A DNA stretch of 12,241 bases, from NCBI GenBank assembly GCA_002398365.1, contig DGYK01000015.1:1-12241 (forward strand), in the 5' to 3' direction. This DNA comes from Flammeovirgaceae bacterium UBA5008. GTDB lineage: Bacteria; Bacteroidota; Bacteroidia; Cytophagales; Cyclobacteriaceae. Positions 1 through 7,748 of the stretch are shown here, in pieces. The notes below the pieces were generated by a model that worked only from the letters and a program-made list of their open reading frames with translations, was not told the DNA's origin and ran no database searches. Made by a program: the position numbers and the translations under genes. The stretch's first letter is position 1, and every line of letters begins with the position of its first letter.

Positions 1-57
1 CTTTCATATTGATTTCTGTTCCATAATACATTTGTGGAACAGAAATCAATATGAAAG
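1..57. repeat. Perfect 23-bp inverted repeat (fold-back) at window edge
   Basis: Bases 1-23 are the exact reverse complement of 35-57, separated by an 11-base loop (24-34). The right arm is coding sequence of the truncated GH13 gene (GTEINMK). Read on the minus strand, bases 34 to 1 give QMYYGTEINMK, which fits the conserved GH13 stretch better than the plus-strand reading YICGTEINMK. The loop thus continues the left arm, and the junction lies at about 34/35. There is no T-tract after the right arm, so this is not a terminator. I infer a fold-back chimera at a contig end, or less likely a real inversion junction. Confidence 0.85.
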
Positions 58-470
58 GTTTTACCAATCCGGATGGCTGGGTGCGCTTAGATTTCGCGGG
101 TGGATGGAATGGTGATAAGAAAAATGCGTTTACGGGAGCAGGTCTCACTGCGGATGAAGCATCGGTGCAAAAATTAGTTCTCAGACTAGCAAATTACCGG
201 AAACAATCATCAGCTTTAAAAACAGGTAAGATGATGCAATTCGTTCCGAAAGATGGAGTGTATGTTTACTTTCGCTACGATGATAGTCAAACCATCATGT
301 GTGTAATGAATCCCAATGAGCGGGAGATGGAGATTGATTTTAGTTCGTATGCTGAACGAACTGCAGGCTTTACAATGGCGAACGAGATTACGACTGGCAC
401 ACAAATCACATTAGGCAATAAGTTGAAAATACCGGCAATGACCATGTGGGTTTTAGAATTGAAGAAATAA
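36..470 (+). CDS. Neopullulanase/cyclomaltodextrinase-like GH13 enzyme, C-terminal fragment (5' truncated)
   Basis: This is the tail of a GH13 alpha-glucan hydrolase that would cut malto-oligosaccharides or cyclodextrins in the periplasm. The visible part starts with GTEINMKGF, the stretch after the last barrel strands in neopullulanase-type enzymes (usual form YYGTEI.M), then NPDGWVRLDFAGGW and DKKNAFTGAGLTADE, and ends with a beta-rich C-terminal domain of about 80 residues (YVYFRYDDSQTIMCVMNPNE to MTMWVLELKK). The catalytic residues lie upstream and are not in the window. The ATG at 51 is an internal Met, not a start, and the in-frame TAA at 24-26 belongs to the fold-back sequence. I begin the feature at the first complete codon after the junction. 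The stop is 12 bases before the esterase gene, so they are probably co-transcribed. Family assignment is by motif recognition; exact specificity is not visible. Confidence 0.85.
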   Translation, partial: GTEINMKGFTNPDGWVRLDFAGGWNGDKKNAFTGAGLTADEASVQKLVLRLANYRKQSSALKTGKMMQFVPKDGVYVYFRYDDSQTIMCVMNPNEREMEIDFSSYAERTAGFTMANEITTGTQITLGNKLKIPAMTMWVLELKK

Positions 471-482
471 AGAGCAAATCGG

Positions 483-1397
483 ATGAAACGATTTCTATTC
501 TTAACCTTATTGATGCCATCTGTTTTGCTGGCTCAGCCACCAAAGACAACAACCGGCCAAATCCGTCAGTTTGAAAATTTTAAATCAAACTTAGTAGCCC
601 CAAGAACAATCGATGTATGGTTACCTGACAATTACAATCCTAAAACTAAATATGCCGTCTTGTACATGCATGATGGCAAAGGGCTGTACGATTCATCCAT
701 TATGTGGAATAAGCAAGAATGGAAAGTAGATGAGGTGATGGGTAAGTTGCAGCACGAAGGAAAAATACGCAATTGTATTGTCGTGGGTGTTTATAATTCA
801 GAGAAAACAAGACACCCCGAATACTTTCCGCAAAAACCATTTGAAAGTTTAACCAAGATTGAAAAAGATTCTGTAACAGCTCAATTGCAACGATTTGGCA
901 GAACCAAAGAAGAATTCAAGCCATTTTCTGATAATTACCTTAAGTTTTTGGTAACGGAACTAAAGCCTTTCATCGATCAGAATTTCTCTACAAAGAAAGA
1001 TCGTGCCAATACGTTTGTCGCAGGATCCAGCATGGGAGGGCTAATTTCGCTTTATGCTATTTGTGAATATCCTGATGTATTTGGAGGTGCTGCTTGTTTG
1101 AGTACGCATTGGCCGGGGGTCTTTTCGATGGATAACAATCCGGTGCCCACGGCATTCTATAACTATATTCAAAAGAATCTTCCCGATCCTAAAACGCACA
1201 AAATTTATTTTGATTATGGAGATCAGACTTTGGATGCATTGTATCCACCCTTGCAGAAACGTATAGATGAAATAATAAGCAGCAAGGGATATTCATCTAA
1301 AAACTGGATAACCCGTTTTTTTCCGGGTGAGAATCACTCGGAGAAAGCATGGAGCAAACGCCTTGATATTCCATTCATGTTTTTATTAAAAAAATAA
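483..1397 (+). CDS. Secreted esterase-D-family alpha/beta hydrolase
   Basis: A 304-residue protein with a signal peptide (MKRFLFLTLLMPSVLLAQ, likely cut near residue 18), so periplasmic or exported. The fold is that of the putative esterase family (esterase D / enterochelin-esterase-like): strand RTIDVWLPDNY at 41-51, YAVLYMHDGKGLYD at 57-70, and a nucleophile elbow G-S-S-M-G-G with Ser183. His285 in PGENHSE is the likely catalytic His; Asp247 or Asp251 in YGDQTLD is the likely acid. Length is normal for a single-domain member. It starts 12 bases after the upstream GH13 stop and ends 3 bases before the next GH13 start, so it is embedded in an alpha-glucan operon. Substrate cannot be read from sequence; a de-esterification of substituted sugars or another ester cleavage is inference from context. 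No strong Shine-Dalgarno is seen, which is normal in Bacteroidota. Confidence 0.88.
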   Translation: MKRFLFLTLLMPSVLLAQPPKTTTGQIRQFENFKSNLVAPRTIDVWLPDNYNPKTKYAVLYMHDGKGLYDSSIMWNKQEWKVDEVMGKLQHEGKIRNCIVVGVYNSEKTRHPEYFPQKPFESLTKIEKDSVTAQLQRFGRTKEEFKPFSDNYLKFLVTELKPFIDQNFSTKKDRANTFVAGSSMGGLISLYAICEYPDVFGGAACLSTHWPGVFSMDNNPVPTAFYNYIQKNLPDPKTHKIYFDYGDQTLDALYPPLQKRIDEIISSKGYSSKNWITRFFPGENHSEKAWSKRLDIPFMFLLKK

Positions 1398-1400
1398 GTC

Positions 1401-3242
1401 ATGCAATTTATTATTCGGTTTACTCTATTCTTTTTAGGTGTGCTGAGCATGAAAACATTTGCTCAGACTACACAATTTACTGATCCGCCTGCTTGGGCCA
1501 AAGAAGTAATCTGGTATCAAATTTTTGTGGAGCGTTTTCATAATGGAGATCCATCTAACGATCCGACACCCGCTAATATTGATATTCCTCCCATGAATGT
1601 GAATGCACCTGCAGGTTGGAAAGTAACACCATGGACAAACAATTGGTACGAACAAGAACCATGGGCGAAAATACCGGGCAAGTCATTCAGCGAAATGCTG
1701 CAGTATCGCAGATATGGTGGCGACTTACAAGGCGTGATTAATAAACTCGATTATCTTCAAGAGCTTGGAGTTACCGCATTGTTTATCAATCCCATTAACG
1801 ATGCTCCATCTCTGCATAAGTATGATGCCCGCTATTATCATCATGTAGATGTGAACTTTGGCCCTGATCCGGTTGGAGATAATAAGATTATTGCCACTGA
1901 AAATCCAGCGGACCCAACTACTTGGAAATGGACGAAAGCCGATCAACTTTTTTTAAAGTTGGTTGCTGAAGTTCATAAGCGGAAGATGAAAATCATCATG
2001 GACTATTCATGGAATCACACTGGCACTACGTTTTGGGCGTGGTTGGATATTTTAAAGAACCAACAGGCATCGCCATACAAAGATTGGTACGATATCAAAT
2101 CGTTTGACAATCCGGCTACACCGGAAAATGAATTTGCCTACGATGGTTGGATTGGTGTAAAGTCGTTGCCGGAATTAAAGAAAGTAAATATCACTACTAC
2201 GAAACGATCCGGTCATCCGTATGAAGGAAATATTCAGGATGAAGCGAAGGCACATGTTTTTGCTGTAACAAAGAGATGGTTGGCTCCGGATGGAGATGTA
2301 ACCAAAGGCATCGATGGCTATCGATTGGATGTAGCCGATCAAATTGGCTTAGGTTTTTGGCGTGATTTCCGAAAGGAAGTGAGATCTATTCAGCCCAATG
2401 CATATTTGGTGGGGGAAATTTGGTGGGAGGGATGGCCCGATAAGTTGATGAATCCCGCACCATACACAAAAGGAGATATTTTTGATGCGGTTATGTTTTA
2501 TCAAGCCTATCGCCCCGCTCGATACTTTTTTGCTAAAAATAATTTATCCACTGATGCACAGGTGTTCAGAGATTCATTACAATTTCAATGGAACCGCTTG
2601 CGCGAATCGAATCGCCACGCGATGATGAATGTGGCAACCAGTCATGATACTCCGCGACTGTTAACCGATTTTTATAATCCTAATCCGTATAAATTCAAAG
2701 CTTCACCTTCGGACGATCCAACCTACAAAACCGGTAAACCGGATGAGGAAACCTATCAGCGATTGCGATTGTATTTGGTACACGCGTTTACATCTATTGG
2801 AGCACCGCATATTTGGAATGGAGAAGAAATGGGAATGTGGGGAGCCGATGATCCTTTTCCAAGAAAACCGTTGATGTGGAAAGAGTTTAAGTTTCAACCA
2901 GAGACCAGAAATAATTTTCAACCCGGCCCAAGCGAATTGGATCCCATAGGATTCAATCAAGCGCACTTCAATTTTTATAAAAAGCTTATTGCGATTCGGA
3001 AAAGTAATGCTGTTCTCACCACAGGTAAAATTGAATTTATTAAAGCAGAAGGAAAATTGCTAGGTTATAAAAGATTTGATGATAAAAGTGAGATTATTGT
3101 ATTATATAATGTTGGAGATAATAACTACACTTTCTTGCTTCCTGCGAATAGTTTTTACACGGATTTGCTTTCCAATCAGAAAATCAATTCTGGCGCGATT
3201 ACCGTTGGTGGCATGAAATCAGTTATATTAAAGAAGCAATGA
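1401..3242 (+). CDS. Secreted GH13 alpha-amylase-family glycoside hydrolase
   Basis: A 613-residue enzyme acting on alpha-1,4 (possibly alpha-1,6) glucans. A signal peptide spans about residues 1-22 (MQFIIRFTLFFLGVLSMKTFAQ); the lack of a lipobox Cys suggests a soluble periplasmic protein. The barrel begins almost at once at VIWYQIFVERFHNGD (36-50), so there is no N-terminal CBM34/CBM48 domain. GGDLQGVINKLDYLQELGVTALFINP (106-131) is the usual early-barrel stretch. Conserved regions: I DYSWNH (201-206), II GIDGYRLDVADQ with nucleophile Asp310, III YLVGEIWWE with acid/base Glu339, IV TSHDTPR with Asp416. All three carboxylates are present, so it should be active. A short beta-sandwich C-terminal domain follows from about 540. 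The ATG at 1401 gives the full signal peptide; the Met at residue 17 would remove its hydrophobic core. It lies 3 bases after the esterase stop and 64 bases before susC. The GH13 subfamily and product pattern are not resolved. Confidence 0.93.
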   Translation: MQFIIRFTLFFLGVLSMKTFAQTTQFTDPPAWAKEVIWYQIFVERFHNGDPSNDPTPANIDIPPMNVNAPAGWKVTPWTNNWYEQEPWAKIPGKSFSEMLQYRRYGGDLQGVINKLDYLQELGVTALFINPINDAPSLHKYDARYYHHVDVNFGPDPVGDNKIIATENPADPTTWKWTKADQLFLKLVAEVHKRKMKIIMDYSWNHTGTTFWAWLDILKNQQASPYKDWYDIKSFDNPATPENEFAYDGWIGVKSLPELKKVNITTTKRSGHPYEGNIQDEAKAHVFAVTKRWLAPDGDVTKGIDGYRLDVADQIGLGFWRDFRKEVRSIQPNAYLVGEIWWEGWPDKLMNPAPYTKGDIFDAVMFYQAYRPARYFFAKNNLSTDAQVFRDSLQFQWNRLRESNRHAMMNVATSHDTPRLLTDFYNPNPYKFKASPSDDPTYKTGKPDEETYQRLRLYLVHAFTSIGAPHIWNGEEMGMWGADDPFPRKPLMWKEFKFQPETRNNFQPGPSELDPIGFNQAHFNFYKKLIAIRKSNAVLTTGKIEFIKAEGKLLGYKRFDDKSEIIVLYNVGDNNYTFLLPANSFYTDLLSNQKINSGAITVGGMKSVILKKQ

Positions 3243-3306
3243 TGGTATGTAAGGGCAAAAGTGCTAGATTCCGTTAGGATTTCAGGATGCTTCTAATTCA
3301 TTTGAT

Positions 3307-6261
3307 ATGAATATGTTTCAGCTTAAACGTCATTTTGTGTTCATATTTTTCATATTGGTTCTCTTAGGTGGGATTCAGCAGTTACATGCACAGGTGATTT
3401 CTTTAAAGGGCACCGTTTCTTTATCCACAGACAATTCATATTTAGCGGGTGTTAGTGTGCTTGAAAAGGGAACTTCTAACAGTACACTTACAGATGTCAA
3501 TGGAGAATTCCTTATTTCAGTTTCACCCTATTCTGTACTTGTTTTTTCATTGAATGGATTTGTTTCCCAAGAATTGAATGTAGGAAACGAACCAGCAACG
3601 CTAAACGTTTTACTTGTTAAAAACTTTGCCCCTTTAGATGAGCTATCGGTTGGCTACACAACTTATGCATCATCAAAAATCACCGGAGCAATAGCTACAT
3701 TGTCACTTTCGGAATTCAATCAGGGAAATATTTATTCAGTTGCCGACTTGTTTCAGGGAAAGATCGCAGGCTTGAGCATTTATAATCGAGGTGGAGATCC
3801 CAATCAACAGGCAAATATTCGTATTCGAGGAATTTCCACTTTAGAATCTGGTTCGATGCCATTAGTTGTTATTGATGGCGTGCTTGGGGCTTCCTTGGAT
3901 AATGTAGATCCAAATGATATTGAGTCAATTAGTTTTTTAAAAGATGCTTCGGCCACATCTATTTATGGTATGCGTGGCGCAGGAGGTGTTATTTTAATTA
4001 CTACCAAAAAATCGAATGCAAAATTAAGATCCATTGCAATTACTTACACGGGATCTTTATCTGCATCCGAAGTGTTAAAAACACAACCCTCTCTTTCAGC
4101 ATCAGAGTATGTAGCGGCTGGAGGAAATAATATTGGTTCAGCAACCAATTGGCAAAAGGAAGTAACACGCATTGGCCTTAGCAGCTATCACGGCATTTCC
4201 GTTTCAGGAGGTAATGAGCAAACATCATTTCGAATGTCAACCAATTTTAGAAATGTAAATGGAATTTTACGAGCAAGTGGTTTCGAGCAGGTGAACACGC
4301 GTGCGCAATTAACACATGTAGCTTTAAACGAGCGATTAAGATTGAATATGAACATGTCGATGACCAATAGAAATACTAATTTCTCTTTTGTGGAGGCACT
4401 TCGATATGCAGTTTTATACAATCCAACAGCACCGATTAGATTTAATAGTGGTGATTACTATCAAGCAATCTTATTCGATAATTTCAACCCAGTGGCTATT
4501 CTAGAACAAAATATCCATGAAGGAAAAAGGCGAATCCTAAATTTCAGTGCACAAATTTCCTATGATCTTTTAAAAAACTTGGCAGTATCCGTTCACTATG
4601 CCAGCCAATTTGAAAATAAGCTAGAAGGAGAATATTACTCGCGCAATTCTTTGTTTCGCGGATATTATAGGGGCGGCTTGGCTAGGAGATATACAGAGGA
4701 TCGGAGTTTTACACTTATGGAGGCATATGTAAATTATAAAAAGCACTTCACCTCTTTTGACCTTGCGGCCACAGCGGGCTACTCGTTTCAAAAAGAAGAT
4801 GCGGAAAATATCTTCCTTTCATTGGGCAATTTCCCCAATGATCAATTAGGGTATAATGTATTAGAAAATGCGGGCGATTTGTTAAGTGGTAATCCAAATC
4901 TGCTCAGTATTCGTTCAAACAGAAACCCTGAAAATAAATTAATAGCTTTATTCTCGCGCATCAATATATCATTCAAGAATTCGATGGTTGTTAATGGTAC
5001 CATCCGAAGAGAAGGTTCGAGTAAGTTGGGCGCTAATAACCAATACGGATTATTTTATTCAGTCGGTCTTGGTATGGACTTAAACCGATATTTGAAAATC
5101 TCCAATTTAGATCATCTGAAGTTTCGCTTAGGTTATGGAACTTCTGGCTCATTACCAAATCAATCAGGATTATCAAAAGACTTGTATAATTATAGTTTTA
5201 CTAATGGTGGTACAATTCAATGGGCGCGCAACGGGAATTCTGATTTGAAATGGCAGGAGAATAAAGAAATCAATTTAGGCATGGATGCGAACTTCCGAAA
5301 TGGAGTGAGCATGACCGTTGATTACTATTCAAGGAACGTTACGGATTTGATATTACAAGTCAATAATCCCTCTATAGTTCCTTCAGGCACGCGATATGAA
5401 AACGCTGCATCACTTCACACAAGTGGAGTAGAAATGAATGTTCGATATAAGCCAGTCAACTTCGGTAGACTGACGTGGACCATTGGATTAGTAGGAGCCT
5501 TCAATAAAACCACAATGGAATCGTATGTTGTAAACAAAGAAATGAGAAGTTTCTCTGGCCCACCTTGCGGTTGCGGAACACAGTTTATTAAAACAGAAGT
5601 AGGTAAGGAGATTGGAGAAATTTGGGGACCTGTATTTGATGGGATTAACTCAAATGGAACACCTCGATTTAAAGATGTGAATGGAGATGGAATAGTTAAA
5701 TCGTTGGCTTCATACGCGCTGGCAGCCGATGGAGATTTTCAAGTTTTAGGTAGCGGACTACCAAGCGCGGAATTAGGTTGGACAAATCAATTGAATTTCA
5801 AAAATTGGAGTTTAAATGCATTTTTTCGTGGTGCTTTTGGTCATAGTCTCCTGAATGATTTCAGGTTATCCTACGAATCAGAAGATCCGGGTTCCATTAA
5901 TACTTATAACCGAATTAAATCAAATAAGGCAGTAGCTGGACTAAAGTCAAATGGATATAGTTCACTTTACGTAGAAAAAGCCGACTTTCTGAAGTTGGAT
6001 AATATTAGTTTAAGTTATTTTGTAAAGCGCAATGCTGCATCACAAATTAGAAACCTAAAGTTTTCATTTGCAATCCAGAATGCTTTTGTAATTACAAGTT
6101 ATTCTGGTGTAGATCCTGAGCCAGTTTTTGAAGATAGAGGTTCAACCGATAACGGTGGTTTCAGTCAAAATTCAGGTGACGTACTCGCACCCGGCATAGA
6201 CCGCAGGCAAAACTATTTTCCTGCCAGAACCTTTACAATAGCTATCTCAATTGGGTTATAA
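3307..6261 (+). CDS. SusC/RagA-family TonB-linked outer-membrane protein (no adjacent SusD)
   Basis: A 984-residue outer-membrane transporter, normal length for the SusC class, which imports oligosaccharides using TonB energy. Order: signal peptide (about 1-29, ending LHAQ); carboxypeptidase-regulatory-like domain from VISLKGTVS to TLNVLLV (30-104); the SusC linker LDELSVGYTTYASSKITGAIATL (110-132); plug with FQGKIAGLSIYNRGGDP, IRIRGISTL, PLVVIDGVLG and YGMRGAGGVILITTKK (149-235); then a 22-strand-type barrel with SVSGGNEQTSF (298-308), a DVNGDG acidic loop and the terminal strand ARTFTIAISIGL. The last residue is Leu, not the usual aromatic. A Cys-Gly-Cys (754-756) sits in a late loop. It follows the GH13 gene by 64 bases with no hairpin, so it may be read through from the amylase genes. 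Its gene neighbour downstream is an MFS permease, not the expected SusD. Starch or maltodextrin as substrate is inference from context. The ATG at 3313 is an alternative start two codons in. Confidence 0.93.
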   Translation: MNMFQLKRHFVFIFFILVLLGGIQQLHAQVISLKGTVSLSTDNSYLAGVSVLEKGTSNSTLTDVNGEFLISVSPYSVLVFSLNGFVSQELNVGNEPATLNVLLVKNFAPLDELSVGYTTYASSKITGAIATLSLSEFNQGNIYSVADLFQGKIAGLSIYNRGGDPNQQANIRIRGISTLESGSMPLVVIDGVLGASLDNVDPNDIESISFLKDASATSIYGMRGAGGVILITTKKSNAKLRSIAITYTGSLSASEVLKTQPSLSASEYVAAGGNNIGSATNWQKEVTRIGLSSYHGISVSGGNEQTSFRMSTNFRNVNGILRASGFEQVNTRAQLTHVALNERLRLNMNMSMTNRNTNFSFVEALRYAVLYNPTAPIRFNSGDYYQAILFDNFNPVAILEQNIHEGKRRILNFSAQISYDLLKNLAVSVHYASQFENKLEGEYYSRNSLFRGYYRGGLARRYTEDRSFTLMEAYVNYKKHFTSFDLAATAGYSFQKEDAENIFLSLGNFPNDQLGYNVLENAGDLLSGNPNLLSIRSNRNPENKLIALFSRINISFKNSMVVNGTIRREGSSKLGANNQYGLFYSVGLGMDLNRYLKISNLDHLKFRLGYGTSGSLPNQSGLSKDLYNYSFTNGGTIQWARNGNSDLKWQENKEINLGMDANFRNGVSMTVDYYSRNVTDLILQVNNPSIVPSGTRYENAASLHTSGVEMNVRYKPVNFGRLTWTIGLVGAFNKTTMESYVVNKEMRSFSGPPCGCGTQFIKTEVGKEIGEIWGPVFDGINSNGTPRFKDVNGDGIVKSLASYALAADGDFQVLGSGLPSAELGWTNQLNFKNWSLNAFFRGAFGHSLLNDFRLSYESEDPGSINTYNRIKSNKAVAGLKSNGYSSLYVEKADFLKLDNISLSYFVKRNAASQIRNLKFSFAIQNAFVITSYSGVDPEPVFEDRGSTDNGGFSQNSGDVLAPGIDRRQNYFPARTFTIAISIGL

Positions 6262-6354
6262 TAGTTTTGTTTTCAGAAACTCTACAGTTAAATGTAAATA
6301 TACTGGATAGTCGCATTTTTAGAAAAATGAAGCGTTTTGTAATAATAAAGTTGA

Positions 6355-6385
6355 TTGATTTCTACGAAATTGATCCTTATCTTTA
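6355..6385 (+). promoter_or_regulatory. Candidate Bacteroidota-type promoter upstream of the MFS gene
   Basis: The 142-base gap between susC and the MFS gene holds no ORF and no convincing terminator hairpin. It contains TTG (6355-6357), a 20-base spacer, and TATCTTTA (6378-6385), close to the Bacteroidota consensus of TTG at -33 and TAnnTTTG at -7. The -7 element lacks the final G. Transcription would begin about 6392, giving a short leader of roughly a dozen bases before the ATG at 6404. This is a by-eye match in AT-rich DNA, so chance is possible. Confidence 0.4.
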
Positions 6386-6403
6386 AAACACAACCAAGTA
6401 CGA

Positions 6404-7738
6404 ATGTCTACTTTTAAACCACGCCTTACATTCTCACAAATCATCAATATGAATGTGGGGTTCTTTGGCATACAATATAGCTTTGGCTTGCAGCAAAGTG
6501 CTGTTAATCCCATTTACGATTTTTTAGGCGCAAGCCCCGATGAGATTCCACTCTTGAATTTAGCAGGCCCCGTCACAGGTTTGGTGATACAGCCGATCAT
6601 TGGTGCCTTGAGTGATAAAACGTGGCATCCGCACTTTGGAAGACGCAAACCCTATTTTTTTATAGGCGCTTTGCTTTGTAGTATTTGTCTTTTCTTTTTT
6701 CCTTTTAGTAGTGCCTTGTGGATGGCGGCCGGACTTCTTTGGATACTCGATGCGGGTAACAACACAGCGATGGAACCGTATCGCGCTTTTATTGCCGATA
6801 AATTAAATGACGAACAACGGCCGATGGGTTTTCAAACACAGAGCTTTTTCACCGGGCTGGGACAAACACTGGCAAATGCATCACTCTTTATTTTTCCAAT
6901 GATTATTGTTGGGAAAACGGGCGCTATTCCAAACTGGGTATTTGCCTCTTTCTTTTTAGGTTCCATTTGTTCGATCGGAACGATTTGGTGGAGTATGCGC
7001 ACAACGCCTGAAATTCCTCCAACAAAAGAAGAGCTCGAGAAAATGCAAAAGGAGCCTTTCAGTCTGATGTCTCCGTTCAAAGAAATACCAGACGCTATTG
7101 TTCACATGCCGAAAGTAATGTGGCAATTGTCGTTGGTTTATTTGTTTCAGTGGTATGCACTTTTTTGCTATTGGCAGAATTCATCGAAGAGTATCGCTCT
7201 ATCTGTTTGGCAAACATCGCCTGCGGAAAATCCGAAATTATACGAAGAAGCTGTCAGTTGGGCAGGGCTAGTAAATGCGTGGTACAATGTCGTTACATTT
7301 TTGACTGCCTTTGCCTTGGTTTGGTTTGTTCGTAAGTCCTCACCCAAGATTGTTCATTTTACTTGTCTGGTTCTCGCAGGTGTGGGGCTGTTGGCATTCC
7401 CATTTATTGAAAATAAATTTTTGCTTTTTCCTGCCATCACCGGATTCGGAATTGGGTGGGCGAGTATGATGGGAATTCCTTACCTGCTAGTCGTTTCTAA
7501 AATTCCGAAAGAGCGCTACGGAGTTTATATGGGTATCATCAACATGATGATTGTGGTTCCTATGATATTGCAGAGTGTAACATTTGGTGAGATCATGAAG
7601 CGCTTCTTAAATAATGATTCCGGAAATGCCATTGTCTTTGCAGGAGTGCTTCTGCTCATCGCGGCCGCAGCAACTCTATTGATTGATTCAGATGGAAAAG
7701 AAAGCGATGCGCCTGTGATTGGAAACTCTTCACATTAA
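6404..7738 (+). CDS. SLC45-like MFS sugar transporter (maltose/sucrose-type)
   Basis: A 444-residue inner-membrane permease with about 12 hydrophobic segments and no signal peptide. The loop after helix 2 reads GALSDKTWHPHFGRRKPYFFIGA (68-89), the pattern found in SLC45/sucrose-maltose porters, with the MFS Asp at 71 and the GRRKPY basic cluster at 79-84. Further family-like stretches are DAGNNTAMEPYRAFIADKLN (116-135) and GFGIGWASMMGIPYLLV (347-363). It probably imports maltose or a related disaccharide with a cation into the cytoplasm, following periplasmic GH13 digestion; the substrate is inference from neighbours. The gene begins a likely operon with glpF 10 bases downstream and glpK after that. 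The start at 6404 leaves a sensible cytoplasmic N-terminus before the first helix, and no clear Shine-Dalgarno is present. GPH-type symporters are a more distant alternative. Confidence 0.88.
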   Translation: MSTFKPRLTFSQIINMNVGFFGIQYSFGLQQSAVNPIYDFLGASPDEIPLLNLAGPVTGLVIQPIIGALSDKTWHPHFGRRKPYFFIGALLCSICLFFFPFSSALWMAAGLLWILDAGNNTAMEPYRAFIADKLNDEQRPMGFQTQSFFTGLGQTLANASLFIFPMIIVGKTGAIPNWVFASFFLGSICSIGTIWWSMRTTPEIPPTKEELEKMQKEPFSLMSPFKEIPDAIVHMPKVMWQLSLVYLFQWYALFCYWQNSSKSIALSVWQTSPAENPKLYEEAVSWAGLVNAWYNVVTFLTAFALVWFVRKSSPKIVHFTCLVLAGVGLLAFPFIENKFLLFPAITGFGIGWASMMGIPYLLVVSKIPKERYGVYMGIINMMIVVPMILQSVTFGEIMKRFLNNDSGNAIVFAGVLLLIAAAATLLIDSDGKESDAPVIGNSSH

Positions 7739-7748
7739 ACCTTTTTTT

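Noticed and set aside
1..57. Hairpin as a rho-independent terminator
   Set aside because: The right arm is GH13 coding sequence and no T-tract follows; the minus-strand peptide reading explains the repeat better.
2703..2966. Minus-strand 87-residue frame within the GH13 gene
   Set aside because: Antisense shadow of a well-supported GH13 region; no family motif or start context.
6315..6328. Short inverted repeat ATTTTT-AG-AAAAAT as a terminator after susC
   Set aside because: Six A/T pairs with a two-base loop would not be stable; it is likely chance in AT-rich DNA.
7120..7335. Small 71-residue frame inside the MFS gene
   Set aside because: It overlaps a clear MFS coding region in another frame and has no recognisable features.
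7719..7748. Upstream ATG as the glpF start
   Set aside because: It overlaps the MFS gene by 20 bases and adds ten residues not expected before the usual MNVYLAEFFGT-like GlpF start.
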